DNA from: Trichobilharzia szidati
Taxonomy: Eukaryota; Platyhelminthes; Trematoda; Strigeidida; Schistosomatidae
DNA length: 64,000 bases
Reading direction: 5' to 3'
NCBI GenBank assembly: GCA_944472155.2
Contig: OX235279.1
Span: forward strand, 62,283,564-62,347,563
The notes under the pieces are model-generated. The model did not search any database, was not told where the DNA came from, and saw only the letters and a list, made by a program, of their open reading frames with translations. This document shows positions 25,401 through 34,649 of the stretch, piece after piece (the first letter of the stretch is position 1; each line of letters begins with the position of its first letter). Both the position numbers and the translations under genes were made by a program.

Positions 25401-25413
25401 TGTTTACTGGTAA
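12354..25413 (+). CDS. Tail-anchored non-receptor tyrosine phosphatase, PTPN1/PTPN2-like (7 exons)
   Basis: Hydrolyses phosphotyrosine in proteins. The family members PTP1B and TCPTP sit on the ER face or in the nucleus and switch off receptor tyrosine kinase signals. Exons by splice sites and phase: 12354-12458, 12501-12603, 12638-12984, 16668-16877, 18070-18246, 21295-21761, 24921-25413; total 1902 nt, 633 residues, frame maintained at each junction. Seen: NRYRDVSPF phosphotyrosine loop (Tyr64), DYINAS (84-89), YILTQGP (101-107), MLNRFIEKGSLRC (129-141, typical of PTPN1/2), WPDFG (Asp202), HCSAGIGRSG (Cys236, Arg242), QTADQLRF (Gln283, Gln287). After about residue 314 comes an acidic block (329-367), a Ser-rich linker, an Arg-rich helix (553-587) and a hydrophobic C-terminus (611-633), which predicts an ER tail anchor as in PTP1B. 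Longer than human PTP1B because of the linker. All catalytic residues are present. The start is the first of two tandem ATG codons; no upstream exon is recognised. A trans-spliced leader is possible but not visible. Confidence 0.93.
12501..12603 (+). CDS. PTP exon 2 (residues 36-69)
   Basis: Encodes the helix and the phosphotyrosine-recognition loop ENRWKNRYRDVSP. Ends after the first base of codon 70. The following intron 12604-12637 (gtatgt to ctttag, 34 nt) restores the frame as SPFDSTRV, which lines up with SPFDHSRI of PTP1B. Confidence 0.88.
12638..12984 (+). CDS. PTP exon 3 (residues 70-185)
   Basis: Core of the catalytic domain: DYINAS, YILTQGPM, HFWLMVWE, the E-loop MLNRFIEKGSLRC and the segment up to FNITNSE. 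The donor gtaaga starts at 12985, after a complete codon. Confidence 0.93.
14652..14816. repeat. Palindrome of two Penelope-type 3' termini, 56-bp arms
   Basis: Arms 14652-14707 and 14761-14816 are perfect or near-perfect reverse complements, with a 53-bp spacer. Each arm reads outward through a TTGTTTTGATTTTC box, then ACACGCTGGG, then an AT-rich end. The same end sequence occurs a third time at 62500-62581 (+). The spacer, read on the minus strand, has CTGATGA, a GCTGTG/CACAGC hairpin and GAAAC, a hammerhead-like order. Penelope origin is inferred from the shared TTGTTTTGATTTTC box with 21045-21062. Confidence 0.7.
16395..16432. repeat. (TA)n microsatellite
   Basis: About 38 bp of uninterrupted TA dinucleotides inside PTP intron 3. 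The short Ile-Tyr open frame across it is an artefact. Confidence 0.95.
16668..16877 (+). CDS. PTP exon 4 (residues 186-255), catalytic
   Basis: Begins after atctttag with TNETHRVLHMQYTKWPDFG and carries the general-acid WPD loop (Asp202) and the nucleophile loop HCSAGIGRSG (Cys236, Arg242). Ends LALIL before gtaagt. 210 nt, phase 0 at both ends. Confidence 0.95.
16878..18069 (+). other. PTP intron 4, 1.2 kb
   Basis: gtaagt to tttctag. No gene. A short stretch near 17755-17800 resembles the middle of the SINE at 22295-22470. AT-rich elsewhere. Confidence 0.8.
18070..18246 (+). CDS. PTP exon 5 (residues 256-314)
   Basis: IEQRNSISGVSIRNLFLELR then RKCRMGIIQTADQLRF, the Q-loop and last helices of the PTP domain. 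Gln283 and Gln287 correspond to the water-positioning glutamines. Ends DQRPYVK before gtaaat. Phase 0. Confidence 0.94.
18965..19110 (+). repeat. tRNA-derived SINE fragment
   Basis: GTGGCTCACTGACGCAAGC resembles a tRNA D-arm/A-box, and the later GGTCGAATTCGAATCC resembles a B-box. Similar order and downstream text (a second GTGGCTCAT) at 22295-22470. A pol III origin is likely. Diverged and not a functional tRNA. Confidence 0.5.
19948..20560 (-). mobile_element. 5'-truncated Penelope-like element, left arm of palindrome in intron 5
   Basis: On the minus strand from about 20560 the frame reads the C-terminal end KPDLCVQKKFVQPLQLSW-like, then a stop, then a 3' tail that ends TTGTTTTGATTTTCTATAT at 19948. 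Only the last 20 or so residues of the protein remain. Positions 19948-20442 form the inverted arm. The terminal pair to 20575-21067 is nearly exact. Confidence 0.75.
20575..21067 (+). mobile_element. 5'-truncated Penelope-like element, right arm of palindrome in intron 5
   Basis: Plus-strand mirror copy of the left arm, about 493 bp, containing only the 3' tail. A 77-codon open stretch has the same translation in both arms (20824-21057 and 20191-19958), so divergence is very low and the event is young or kept alike by conversion. Not a gene. Spacer 20443-20574. Confidence 0.78.
21295..21761 (+). CDS. PTP exon 6 (residues 315-469), acidic linker
   Basis: Opens FEPDKDEADIMLGGSSEDE, then a long run of Asp/Glu to about residue 367, then a Ser/Lys/Asn-rich low-complexity stretch ending KRIYSWD plus two bases. 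The donor is AG|gtcagt at 21762. No family domain. It may carry phosphorylation or protein-binding sites. Confidence 0.88.
22295..22470 (+). repeat. tRNA-like SINE, second copy
   Basis: Starts GGTGGCACTATGGCTCACTG and continues with CCACTCCACCTGCC, GGTAGTACCATTATCCCTC and GATGTGGCTCATCGCC. Shares several blocks with 18965-19110 and with 17755-17800. The tRNA-like head is weaker than in the first copy. Confidence 0.45.
22560..22630 (-). repeat. tRNA-like fragment with B-box
   Basis: On the minus strand: AAGGCACCAGACAAG followed by GGTCGCCGGTTCGAATGG, a good pol III B-box (GGTTCGAAT). Probably the head of another SINE. No complete cloverleaf. Confidence 0.4.
23351..24125 (-). mobile_element. 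RTE-like LINE, 5'-truncated C-terminal end (copy 1)
   Basis: Minus-strand frame LGSCISTNGLIGDEISARIQ, then KARAAFANLHHLWRRRDI, SVLLYGSETWPIR, RWLGHVLRMPNHHLPRRAL and SKNQWLETIGDMAQ. This is the C-terminal, post-RT part of RTE-type elements. The RT palm and endonuclease are absent. The 3' tail ends near 23351 with the same GTTGAATCCAG motif as copy 2 at 31693-32430. Lies in PTP intron 6, antisense to the gene. Truncated and dead. Confidence 0.85.
24921..25413 (+). CDS. PTP exon 7 (residues 470-633), tail anchor
   Basis: The acceptor gccatttcag joins exon 6 to give D-R-SNNALPTSQ in frame. Ser/Thr-rich to about residue 540, then LAEEYLAASIDLHERRAAR and a long Arg/Met-rich helix to 587, then GAIISSIFIVAIISFGTIAY and VYW before TAA at 25411-25413. 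The last 23 residues are a single membrane span with almost no tail, as in tail-anchored ER proteins. Confidence 0.92.
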
Positions 25414-25453
25414 TTCATTTGAATGTGACGTCCAAATTTGTTTATCACCATCA

Positions 25454-25459
25454 AATAAA
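25454..25459 (+). promoter_or_regulatory. AATAAA polyadenylation signal of PTP
   Basis: Canonical AATAAA 41 bases after the stop codon. Gives a short 3' UTR. Another weaker option could lie further downstream. Confidence 0.65.
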
Positions 25460-26519
25460 GAAAAATCTCATTGTCTTTAACTGAGTAAGCTGTGCCTTAT
25501 AATAATAATTCGTAAGTCAAACCCTACAAATATGATTCTGTCTCATGGTTGTCATATATGTATAATCCTAATACATATATTATTCACTATTATACTGATG
25601 ACACAACTGACAGATTTTATTCACATGAACAAACCTTATATTAAAGGTCAATTTCATTTCACCTTTTGCATTTCTTGTTAACTTAAACCTCTTTTTCTGG
25701 AGTGTGTAACTCTCACTCGCCGTTCGCACGTTACTTTGTGCTACAAGACCAATTGTTGTATAAATAAACATCCAATCACATTGCTGTCGATTATCTACTT
25801 CCTTTGCATCTCTTTAACTGTTAGGTTATCATATCTCTTTTAGATTATTAATTTGTTTCTCAAAATCAACAACATTACCAGTTGCGCGTATATATATATA
25901 TATATACCACTTGCTATTTATATCCACTTTTGCTGTGATATTATATGTAAAATATATATAAGCATAACTGTATGCTAATGCATATATATATTTATGATGC
26001 GGACATGTGTTGCTTCTGTTCAGATAAATTAATTGAAAAAATGTAGCCCATATATACAAGTGATTGAGTAACCCTAAGTTAGTGCAGATTTCTAAAGTAA
26101 CGAGAGTCAAATAGAAGTTGGAAATAGGTCGTATGCGAAATTGCTGTATATTAATTTAAAAAATCACTTATACGAACTACTTCATTAGTTTTACATGAGC
26201 AAGTACATTGACGTTGGGATGTCATCTTAAGTATTTTGATGAACAACAGTATATGAGAAGGGATGCAGATGAAGAATGATTTTGAAACCGCCTTTGATAA
26301 GCTACTATTGGATTCCAGGTTTTTAAGTAAAAGCTTCTACGACATTTCTTGTTTGCTCTAGACGTAAAATATTTTTATCAAAAGTGTGTCAATAAATGGA
26401 AGTTGATATCCACTTTCCTACTTATATGCAAATGTAATACGTTCTGATATAATATTAAACACTTCCGAACAATAATGATTATAAACAATGGGAACTTTCG
26501 ACATTACGTAACCAGATGA
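25460..26519. other. Intergenic, nothing recognised
   Basis: AT-rich. A short TA run at about 25888-25906. No domain in the open frames. Confidence 0.55.
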
Positions 26520-26870
26520 AAGAAAGGTGAAAAATACCCAGTTACCAGGGCAAAGAAAGACTGATAACTGCTTCTTTCTGAAAGCATAAATCAGGTTTCA
26601 GGCGCTTACTGGAGATGGCTTCAGCAAACTTGTGGAGATTTGAACTCTTTTGTCTATTGATAATTATGAACGATCTTGCGACATCCATTTCACGACCCGT
26701 GTCAAGGAGATGCCTGGCAATGGCACTGTCTAAAGCATTTGTTCCCTTTAGACATAAACTTTGTGGTACATGTTCAGAAAATTGTAGATATGCCCTTCTT
26801 TTTGTTCTTCCAATGTAACTGCACCCGCAGATACATGTACCACAGTTGACTGTTCACTTTATTTCGAATT
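26520..26870 (-). mobile_element. Penelope-like element, GIY-YIG endonuclease fragment
   Basis: The minus-strand translation reads CGTCICGCSYIGRTKRRAYL then FSEHVPQSLCLKGTNALDSA, AIARHLLDTGREMD and KRLKPDLCFQKE. The first block is the second half of the GIY-YIG motif (SYIGRT with the downstream Arg), and the rest is the C-terminal end seen also at 10467-11537. Frame changes are present. The RT part is absent. Confidence 0.8.
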
Positions 26871-27129
26871 ATGATAAATTAATCAGTTTTTGGCGAAAGT
26901 TGAACATCATAGAAGAAAATTTAGCTTATTGGCTCTAGATCAAGCGTAGATTAAATTACTTGGTGAACATCATTGAAGACTAAATATACTCTATGTATTA
27001 TTCTTCATACCACACTCAGCAGAAGCTATGAAGCGATTCTCATTCTTATCGTAGTGCTATACCATTAGATTTGTTTTGTAGTCCTTGAAATATAACCGAA
27101 GTTATGATGCTCACTAGTGGCTGACTGAC

Positions 27130-27250
27130 AGGAAGAAGTTATCTGGAGTTCCAGTGAGAATTCGTAACCAGTGGGATCCACCATTTCTGATGTGAGGACA
27201 AGTACTCGTTGATGACATTGGCTGGTGGTCATGTTAAAGTCACGAAGTGT
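27130..27250 (+). repeat. Middle part of the ribozyme-SINE family, diverged
   Basis: Resembles the reverse complement of 42955-43025: GTGAGAATTCGTAACC..., GATGTGAGGACAAGTACTCG and GACATTGGCTGGTGGTC. No ribozyme core attached here; a degenerate one follows at 27640-27760. Confidence 0.45.
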
Positions 27251-27555
27251 TATGTATGAAATATTATGACCTTGTAGACTACGCGCGAATCTAACTTAAT
27301 GCGCTGGCTAATCTGTCCTAATCGCACGTCAACAACAACAATACCGCCGGGCACGCAAGACAAAGAAAGAAGACTGGACGTTGATACGAGAGCTTTTACT
27401 GTCTCTACAACAGTCGAAAATGTTAAACAAAACTCCGTATTTATACAGTTAAGGAAATCATTGTCACATTTAAAAAATATTAACAATCAATGGAAATTCA
27501 GTAAATTCAATCATGCAGGTGCGAAAAATCAATATTGATGAGTCACCAGTGTATA

Positions 27556-27578
27556 CTTCTATCACGAAGTGATAGAAG
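27556..27578. repeat. Perfect 10-bp hairpin
   Basis: CTTCTATCAC-GAA-GTGATAGAAG, flanked by imperfect outer arms (GTCACCAGT / ACTGGTCAC). No run of T follows. Function unknown. Confidence 0.7.
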
Positions 27579-27639
27579 TTAGTATTTACTGGTCACTGAA
27601 TTACATTCTTAGTGACTGAGTGATCAGCGATCTTGGGCC

Positions 27640-27760
27640 CTGAAAGTCCCTAGTGAGGTCATTGGTGCCTACTGCTAAATAGTTCCAAACTAGGATGAAA
27701 CCAATACTCGCTGGTTTTCATTGTTTCTCGAATCGATATCAATCAGTGATCAAACCTCAA
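27640..27760 (+). repeat. Degenerate hammerhead-SINE copy
   Basis: Contains TTCCAAACTAGGATGAAACC, a decayed form of the stem II-GAAAC region of 28891-28936, followed by a CTGGTTTTCATTGTTTCTC tail like the normal tail. The core CTGANGA is lost. Confidence 0.5.
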
Positions 27761-28875
27761 ACAGACCAAACCCTACAAACTAACTTTTGAAAATATAAAT
27801 GCACTGAAAAGTGTTAAACGAAAGTTAGTGGGTGCGACATAAGGACCCATTTCAGGTAAAATTTGACGATGAAGAGGATTGACGACCATAGTGAACAAAA
27901 AAAATCAGCGTTTTACAGTTAAGAATATGAATAATAGTATTGTCGCTGTTTGTACTCCTCTTGGTTACTGATGGGGATATTTGTTATTCTATTGATCCAA
28001 ATTATGATTTATTAGGCTATTTCACAGCTCTTTGGCACTCCACAGAGGGATAGGAAGGCGTAGCCATTAATAGGTGAAACAAAAGCAGCATGGTATTTAA
28101 TTTATATGAGCACTTATGGGGTACCTTTTTCTAAATCCACAAGTTAAGAAACGAAAGTTGATAGAAATGACCTAATCGGTCTGAATGTTCAAAATGGATA
28201 AAAGAGGGGAAACGATGTTAAAGTATGTAAATAAAGTGTGTACGGGAAATGCAGTGATTAATAACAATAAATAAAGACTAAGCAACAAAATTAAGGGGAG
28301 TGAATGTCTGTATTGTTTCTTAGGGGAAAATGTTATTTTTGAGGTCCCGAATAACTAGTTATTTAGGAATGAATAAATGACGTGTTCGACGTCCTCACTT
28401 GCGATATTGAGGTACTTTGGATCACTGTGTAGCGGCTCCAGGGGCACATAGTTGACGTGCCCGAGAATAAATTATTGGTATTCCCTTTCTCTGTGGTAAG
28501 ACAGTGTTTCAAAATACGATTGCCGACTTGATGCTGTGTATGGCGTATGTACTTTCCTGTGCATAAACAAGTAGTGAGCTGATGGCGTCAATGTGGCTTA
28601 ATGTCTGCGAATTAAGACAAGTGTGATACCGGTAGAGATTCTTCCATTAGTGTTTTGGATACTCATGTTTATCGATGCATCCTCTCAGAAAATTAGGCTC
28701 CGTATTAAAGTCGGTAAGCTTAGCAGAAAGATGCAGGAATTTGTCCAATCCCTTTACTATCACACGATATTTGGGAATTCTTCAGTAGACAGAATATCCT
28801 CATGTTGTGTAATAAGAAAAAAACGTAAACAGCGAAGAAAATTTTCCTTATGAAGATTCATTTTTTAAGCTGTAC
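27761..28875. other. Intergenic, nothing recognised
   Basis: No recognised domain or repeat. Open frames are short. Confidence 0.5.
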
Positions 28876-28993
28876 AATCCCGGTGGGTGCGTACTGATGA
28901 AGAGTCCCAAACTAGGACGAAACAGCTGTCCAGTACTCCCAGGTTTTCCAATGGTTCTCTAACTGATGTCAGCTCATGATGAAAGTCCTGTAA
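28876..28993 (+). repeat. Hammerhead-ribozyme SINE (Sm-alpha type), truncated
   Basis: Sequence 28891-28936 has stem I GTACTG/CAGTAC, TGAAGA, stem II GTCC/GGAC with loop CAAACTA, GAAA, stem III AC/GT and a GTC cleavage site. The base before TGAAGA is A instead of C (core C3 lost), so self-cleavage is unlikely. The tail CCCAGGTTTTCCAATGG matches the reverse complement of 42775-42815. The tRNA-like head is missing. Confidence 0.75.
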
Positions 28994-29279
28994 CCAATCG
29001 TATTTATATTTATCAAAGAATTCTTGAGACTAATCATTGACTATTTGGGATCTGAAACCGAAACTGCGTTCACAAGCCATAAAGAGATTCATTCACTCGC
29101 TCTACTAAAGCCTGAGAAACGTTCTTACCATAATTCTGCTTCATTTTATTATGTAAGTTTATTATCATTGTTATTTACAGTTATGTTGACTAGTCATTTT
29201 TCACACTTCTTAAGTCATCCCACCTGCTGTCCCTTTTCTCATTTCCACTTAGTCACCCCTCCTAGATTACACCTTACAT

Positions 29280-29615
29280 TGTAACAACAGAAGACAAGGG
29301 CCAGACAACAGATCGTTTATTAAGGAAATCAAAGCATATTTATATATTTTGATGTACATTATTATAGATTAGTTAAGCAAACAAACACAGTCTTCCGATT
29401 GGTTGTTTCTCACTTAAAGTTAATCTTTCATCTCTTTGTGACGGTTTCTTGAATGTCATATCATCTATATGTTAACTGTATCCACCCACGCAAAGTCTGC
29501 TGTGGTCGGTTTTCGAATCAGTCTTGTTCATATTTTCTCACGACAAATCTTGAGAACGTAAACATTGACGTCAATTACTGTCTACCAATTAGGCTAGTAG
29601 ACAGCTCTCACCACA
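29280..29615 (+). mobile_element. Solo LTR, copy 1, with 4-bp target duplication
   Basis: 336 bp from TGTAACAACAGAAGACAAGG to CTCACCACA, canonical TG...CA ends, flanked by ACAT on both sides (29276-29279 and 29616-29619). Same family as 29903-30206 and 47279-47561. No internal coding sequence. Orientation arbitrary. LTR nature is inferred from ends, duplication and length. Confidence 0.75.
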
Positions 29616-29684
29616 ACATTATGTAGTACATTTTCTAGAACAAATATACCAGTATCTGATTGGAGTTTTTGTTAAATACAAATA

Positions 29685-29750
29685 CGATTGTACAGCTTGT
29701 GAAAATGAGTCGTCGAAAAGAAAATTTTCCTCGCTGTTCACACTTTTTCT
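29685..29750 (+). repeat. Penelope-type 3' end fragment
   Basis: GATTGTACAGCTTGTG...CGTCGAAAAGAAAA...CTCGCTG parallels 20996-21040 (GATTGTACAGCTTGATG...CGTTGAAAAGAG...CGCTG). Short relic. Confidence 0.45.
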
Positions 29751-29902
29751 ATTAACACGTTTATTATATGTAATGAGATGAACTGTTTGACAGTTTCTGA
29801 AATTCGGAAAAGTACAAACAGTCCTTTTCCTACTTAGTACAAAAATACATTCTATTTGAAAAGAAAATATAAACCGGACTTCAATTTTGGTCGGAATACT
29901 AT

Positions 29903-30206
29903 TGTAACAACAGAAGACAAGGGCCAGGCAACAAATCGTTTATTAAGGAAAATCAACACATATTTATAGATTTTAATGTACATTATTGTAGATTATTGTT
30001 AGTAGAAAATACAGTCTTTTGATTGGTTGTTTCTCACAGAAAGTTAACCTTGCATCTCTTTGTGTCTGTGTCAGATCATCCATATGCTAACTGTGTCCGC
30101 CTACGCAAAGCCTTTGCTCTCATTTTCTCACCATCAATATTGGGGACACAAACATTGACGTCAATTACTGTCTACCAACTTTGGCTAGCAGCCAGCTCTC
30201 ATCACA
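29903..30206 (+). mobile_element. Solo LTR, copy 2, with 4-bp target duplication
   Basis: 304 bp, TGTAACAACAGAAGACAAGG to CTCATCACA, flanked by CTAT on both sides (29899-29902 and 30207-30210). Same orientation as copy 1, 287 bp away. Different duplications show two separate insertions, not one element's LTR pair. Confidence 0.78.
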
Positions 30207-30423
30207 CTATGAAGCACCGTATGCCTTTTCATACACTTGCTTTTCTTAAAATCTTACCGAAATTTTATAAAATTTGTAAAGCAGAACAAAATTGCAATGG
30301 CAGTTAAAGTGTTTCAATCAAATGAAAAACGCTGACCATACGAGTTTTTTTCAGAGAGCACTGCTAATTGAGCAGTTTAACATATTCATAAGGTGGGGAA
30401 CGCGAATTGAAGTCTAAGTATTG

Positions 30424-30426
<3 letters not shown>

Positions 30427-30461
<35 letters not shown>
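30427..30461. repeat. (AT)n microsatellite
   Basis: About 35 bp of AT dinucleotides. Confidence 0.95.
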
Positions 30462-30463
<2 letters not shown>

Positions 30464-31692
30464 GCATTTAGTGAGACTTAAATGGTCTAAGTAGTTTTGC
30501 AAAATTTGAATGACCAAAATACAGTCACCATGATATGAATTTCTGTTAAATTCACTTTTCACTGGTTATACCTTCACAGATGGCAACATTTAAGGATTTC
30601 TGGTTTAAGAAAATGAGGTTCCCATTACATGTTACTATTCATGCAGAAGCCACTTAGTTTTTCAAGTTGGGACAAACTAAATATTTTTTGCTATACGACT
30701 GATTAAGTTGGTTTTTAGGAATTATTCTAGTGACAGTATTATTTAGTAACCTACCCCCAAGCTGTATTTAGTGTAGATGGAACTATGTGACAAAGTGATC
30801 GTCTAGTTTAAACTCTTCAAAGTCTGATTTTCTTTCAAATTTAATCAATATTTCTTTTTGATTGAGGCTAGTTTGAAGATGCTCGATACAAACTTAGGCA
30901 TTAAGTTAACCTATTAATATGAAAACTTTCCACAGTAGAGATTTTTTGTCATCTATTTTTTAATGCAAGGAAGTGAGCAGTTGAGCGTGATAAAAGTGAT
31001 AACCAGTCATACCTCTTACTTCATAATTTAACAGCCTAAATTTTTACTTTGATTGTGTGTGATATGATGTCTATATAGAACAAAACAAGTAGTGAAACTG
31101 CTAAAAATACCACAATTATAATTTACTAGAAGTATTATCTACTCATACACCTACGTCAATAAGTAAATTACGGATTACAAGCATCTCTCCAGTGAAAATA
31201 CTGCCTACCACAAGTAGATATACTTTACGAAATGAAAGTCACACAGGCGAGATTGTTTAAAAAAAAAACTAAACAAAGGAAATTTAGTCAATCGATTGAT
31301 AGCGAATCTAATCTTATTAAATCGTTCGATTAGCAGAGATTTGATAAGTATCAATATAATTTTTATTATGATTCAAAATAAAGTAGATAAAACTTTGAAA
31401 ATCAAGGAGAGTAGTAGGTGCCAGTTGTATTCTAGTTTCGCATCCATCTTCATTTTGCATGTATAATCAAACCCAGCCTGTTTCACTTCAGGAAGTAACG
31501 GCTGTACCGTGCTGCTGCTTGTTCTCACCGGTTATCTTATTGATTTTGTTTTCCAGCACAAATTACCATAAAATCTGTTGGCTTAAATCATTTGACAAAA
31601 ACCTTAGCTACTTATTGATCAACACTCAACTTGTTTTTTTTTCCTGAAAATTTCACATGCTGGCAGTGATATGGCTTTCTATTACAGTGATT
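30462..31692. other. Intergenic, nothing recognised
   Basis: AT-rich. No domain in open frames. Confidence 0.5.
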
Positions 31693-32430
31693 GGATCCAA
31701 AAAGCTCGGGCTGCTTTCGCTAACTTACACCACCTCTGGCGTAGACGTGACATCCGACTATCAACCAAGGGAGGTGTGTACTGCTCAGCAGTTTGCTCCG
31801 TCCTTCTCTATGGCTCTGAAACATGGCCGATACGAGTTGAAGACATGGAAAGGTTGACTGTTTTTGATCATAGATGTCTACGGTCTCTTTCTCACGTTAG
31901 TTGGTATAATAAGGTAAGTAATGTTGACGTTAGGCGTAGAGTGTTGGGCAAAGAGGGAAAATCAATCGAAGAGGCTATAAAATTACATAGATTGAGATGT
32001 CTAGGTCATGTGCTGCGTATGCCTAACCATCGCCTTCCCCGACGGTCATTACTAGCTGATATAGGTGCAGGTTGGAAAAGAGTAAGTGGTGGCCAAACAA
32101 AAACATGGCATCAATCCATGAAATCCTTGACAGTTAAAGTGAGTCAGGTAGGGAGATGCAGACTTCCGGGTTGGGACCCTCGGGACTCTAAGAATCAATG
32201 GCTGGAGACAATAGGTGACATGGCTCAAAATCGTTGTCAATGGCGCAGATGTATTCAGTCTCTGTAATCTTTCATATTCCTTTCCACCTTTACTCATTCT
32301 GTTTCACTCTTATACTTGTCTAAATTCTATTGATTCTCTTCACTCATTTTCTTGTCTACCTTTGTGTGCTCTTTGGAATGTGTCAACTCGAACTGCTGCA
32401 CTACGGTGCCAAGTCCTATGTTGAATCCAG
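31693..32430 (+). mobile_element. RTE-like LINE, 5'-truncated C-terminal end (copy 2)
   Basis: Plus-strand frame IQKARAAFANLHHLWRRRDI through CLGHVLRMPNHRLPRRSLLA to SKNQWLETIGDMAQNRCQW and a stop, then a tail ending TATGTTGAATCCAG. By eye it differs from copy 1 (23351-24125) at roughly one residue in twenty over 190 residues. Truncated slightly further than copy 1. Opposite orientation to copy 1, with the last PTP exon between them. Confidence 0.85.
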
Positions 32431-34099
32431 CCAACTTTAGAAGCCCCTAGTTCATGCTACAAAATTTTGTTGTTTTGTTTAAGCCATATATTTAAATTGT
32501 GGTGACCTCCAGCTACTTAACTGTTTAAGTTGAATCATCTAGGGTTTACTGCGGTTTTTTTACTGAAGGCTGAACGAGACAAATCATCCTCACTCACTTT
32601 ACAAAAGTTTGATTTAGTGAATGATGGAATGATACTTGATAGTGACTTGTATCTCATTATTGTGATGATAAACAGATCTCAATAATTTGTGTACTTGAAA
32701 CACATTTATCTCCTTTCATGACCTTTAATGGAAGAATAAGATGCAATTTATCTGAATCGATTCAAATCTTTGTACGTATTGCAAACACTCAGTTACATTA
32801 GCCTGCGTCTGTCAGTCTGTTTCCAAGTAATTACTTTGAATGTTACCTGGTATAAAATTGGGAGAAAACCCGTAGATTGTGTTCAATGGAGAATGCCAGT
32901 TGTATATATACACTGAGTGATTGATTTTCTTAAATAACATTTTTGACTAGGTCACGTAAGCGAAGGAAGCAAGAAAGGGACTATCTGTTTTAAACGCGGC
33001 TAGAATAAAAACTTTTGGGTTCGTTAATCAGTTAAACATAATTCACCATGGTTACTTAAGGTTTACAGTTAAAATAACCAATGGTAGCGGGATAAAGAAA
33101 ATGCTGGTAAAATCAGGCACGTGATTTCCTTCAATTTTTCTTTGTCTCTGTTGCCTACTTCTGTTTTGAAAGGTTATTCATTCTGTTAATTGAGAAGTTC
33201 TTTATCCAGCTAGACACATATGGAACACATAGTTTACAAATATGCAGTTTGTTATCGATTTAGACATCGTCACGACCGCTGTATCTAGCTGCTGCATGCC
33301 TAGCCAGTGATTCAGAACAAATAAAATGGTGGGAGTACTTCAGTAGAATCTCATATTTTGGTCTACCCTGTAGTATTCTTCTACACCGAATGTATGAAAA
33401 TCCTAAAAGAAGTCACTTTGACTTCAGTTCTAAGATTATTCCAACAGTCATGTTATGCAAACAATTTGCTAGTAATCGTTTAGCCACACAATAGCCTGTT
33501 AGTCCGTCGCATTTCATTTTTACAGGTACCAATGTTGTTTTATTTATGATTTTCTCCCCTAGCAGTGGACAATGAAATTCCATGGGTCAGTTAGTCTCTC
33601 CGCAGAAAGACGAAAATAATATCGTGACATTTCCTATAAAAAGTGAAATCGGAAAACGATGGTAAAAGGGAGAATGAAATCATTAGCAGTAAACAAAAAG
33701 TGGAAGAAGAAACAAACAGTAATAACTATGTGAGAACGAAGAACTAACGGTTGAATTTTTCCACAATTGATTAAAAGTGAACAGGTGTTGTGTCTGCTAA
33801 AAAGTACAGTTTAAGCGAGTCAATATTTTTTTTGGCCATTTTTCTCAACCCTTACATTCGCATATGGGATTTATTGGACATGGACATTTAACATCATCAT
33901 GATTATTAGAATTCGATTTTAAGCGCGTGAATTACTGGACAGCATTAGCAACGTTATACTTCAACAGGTCAGTCTATGCACATATGTTTCAAAGTATAGG
34001 GGAAGAAATTATTTCGTACCATTCCAATAATTAAATGTCTGAACTGCGATTAAATTATGAAACCGAAAGTAAACAAAGATATATCACTTTCCCTCAGGT
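32431..34099. other. Intergenic, nothing recognised
   Basis: No recognised domain or repeat. Confidence 0.5.
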
Positions 34100-34185
34100 T
34101 TTGTGCATCGGTGGCACAGCAGTTAGAACGCTCGCCGACCATGCACACACGGCCGACGCACCCCTGATATCAATGGTCGGCCTGT
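34100..34185 (+). repeat. tRNA-Gly-like SINE head
   Basis: TGCATCGGTGGCACAGCAGTTAGAACGCTCGCC parallels the 5' half of tRNA-Gly (GCATCGGTGGTTCAGTGG... ATGCTCGCC). No intact T-arm follows, so it is a derived repeat and not a tRNA gene. Confidence 0.55.
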
Positions 34186-34649
34186 TAAATTTGGTCTACC
34201 GATATCACATGCTGAAAACTGCATACTTGTACCAAAAATACGGTGTGGAACCAAGCTATAATCAAAAAAAAGAAAGTCACTATAATTGTAATTGGAAAAA
34301 TTAAAAAGTTAGTCTTCATTTTATTTAGAAACTAAAGGCGTTTAAACAAAGAAGACATAGATATATAACGGTATAAACTAAAGATATACCTCATCTAAGT
34401 AATCACTGGTTACATGTAAAATAAACCCTGTAGTTTCTAAACCTGAGGTGCATGCATGCCTCAAAATGTCACTTTAGTAACATTGATGTCTTACCACTAG
34501 AAATCCGTATCTTGGTTTTAAATAAGTTATGCAACATACGAGAAACCTAGTAAATTAGGAAATTTTATCGATGTGAAGAGGAGATGAAAGCATGTGGGCA
34601 GACGTTGAGCCAAGTTAAAACGTTGGCAGAGAACCGAACGCAATGGAGA

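Noticed and set aside
26615..26818. Plus-strand 67-residue frame as a gene
   Set aside because: Antisense to the Penelope GIY-YIG fragment on the minus strand.
29280..30206. The two neighbouring LTRs as the pair of one short element
   Set aside because: Each has its own matching target duplication and the 287 bp between has no primer-binding site or coding sequence.
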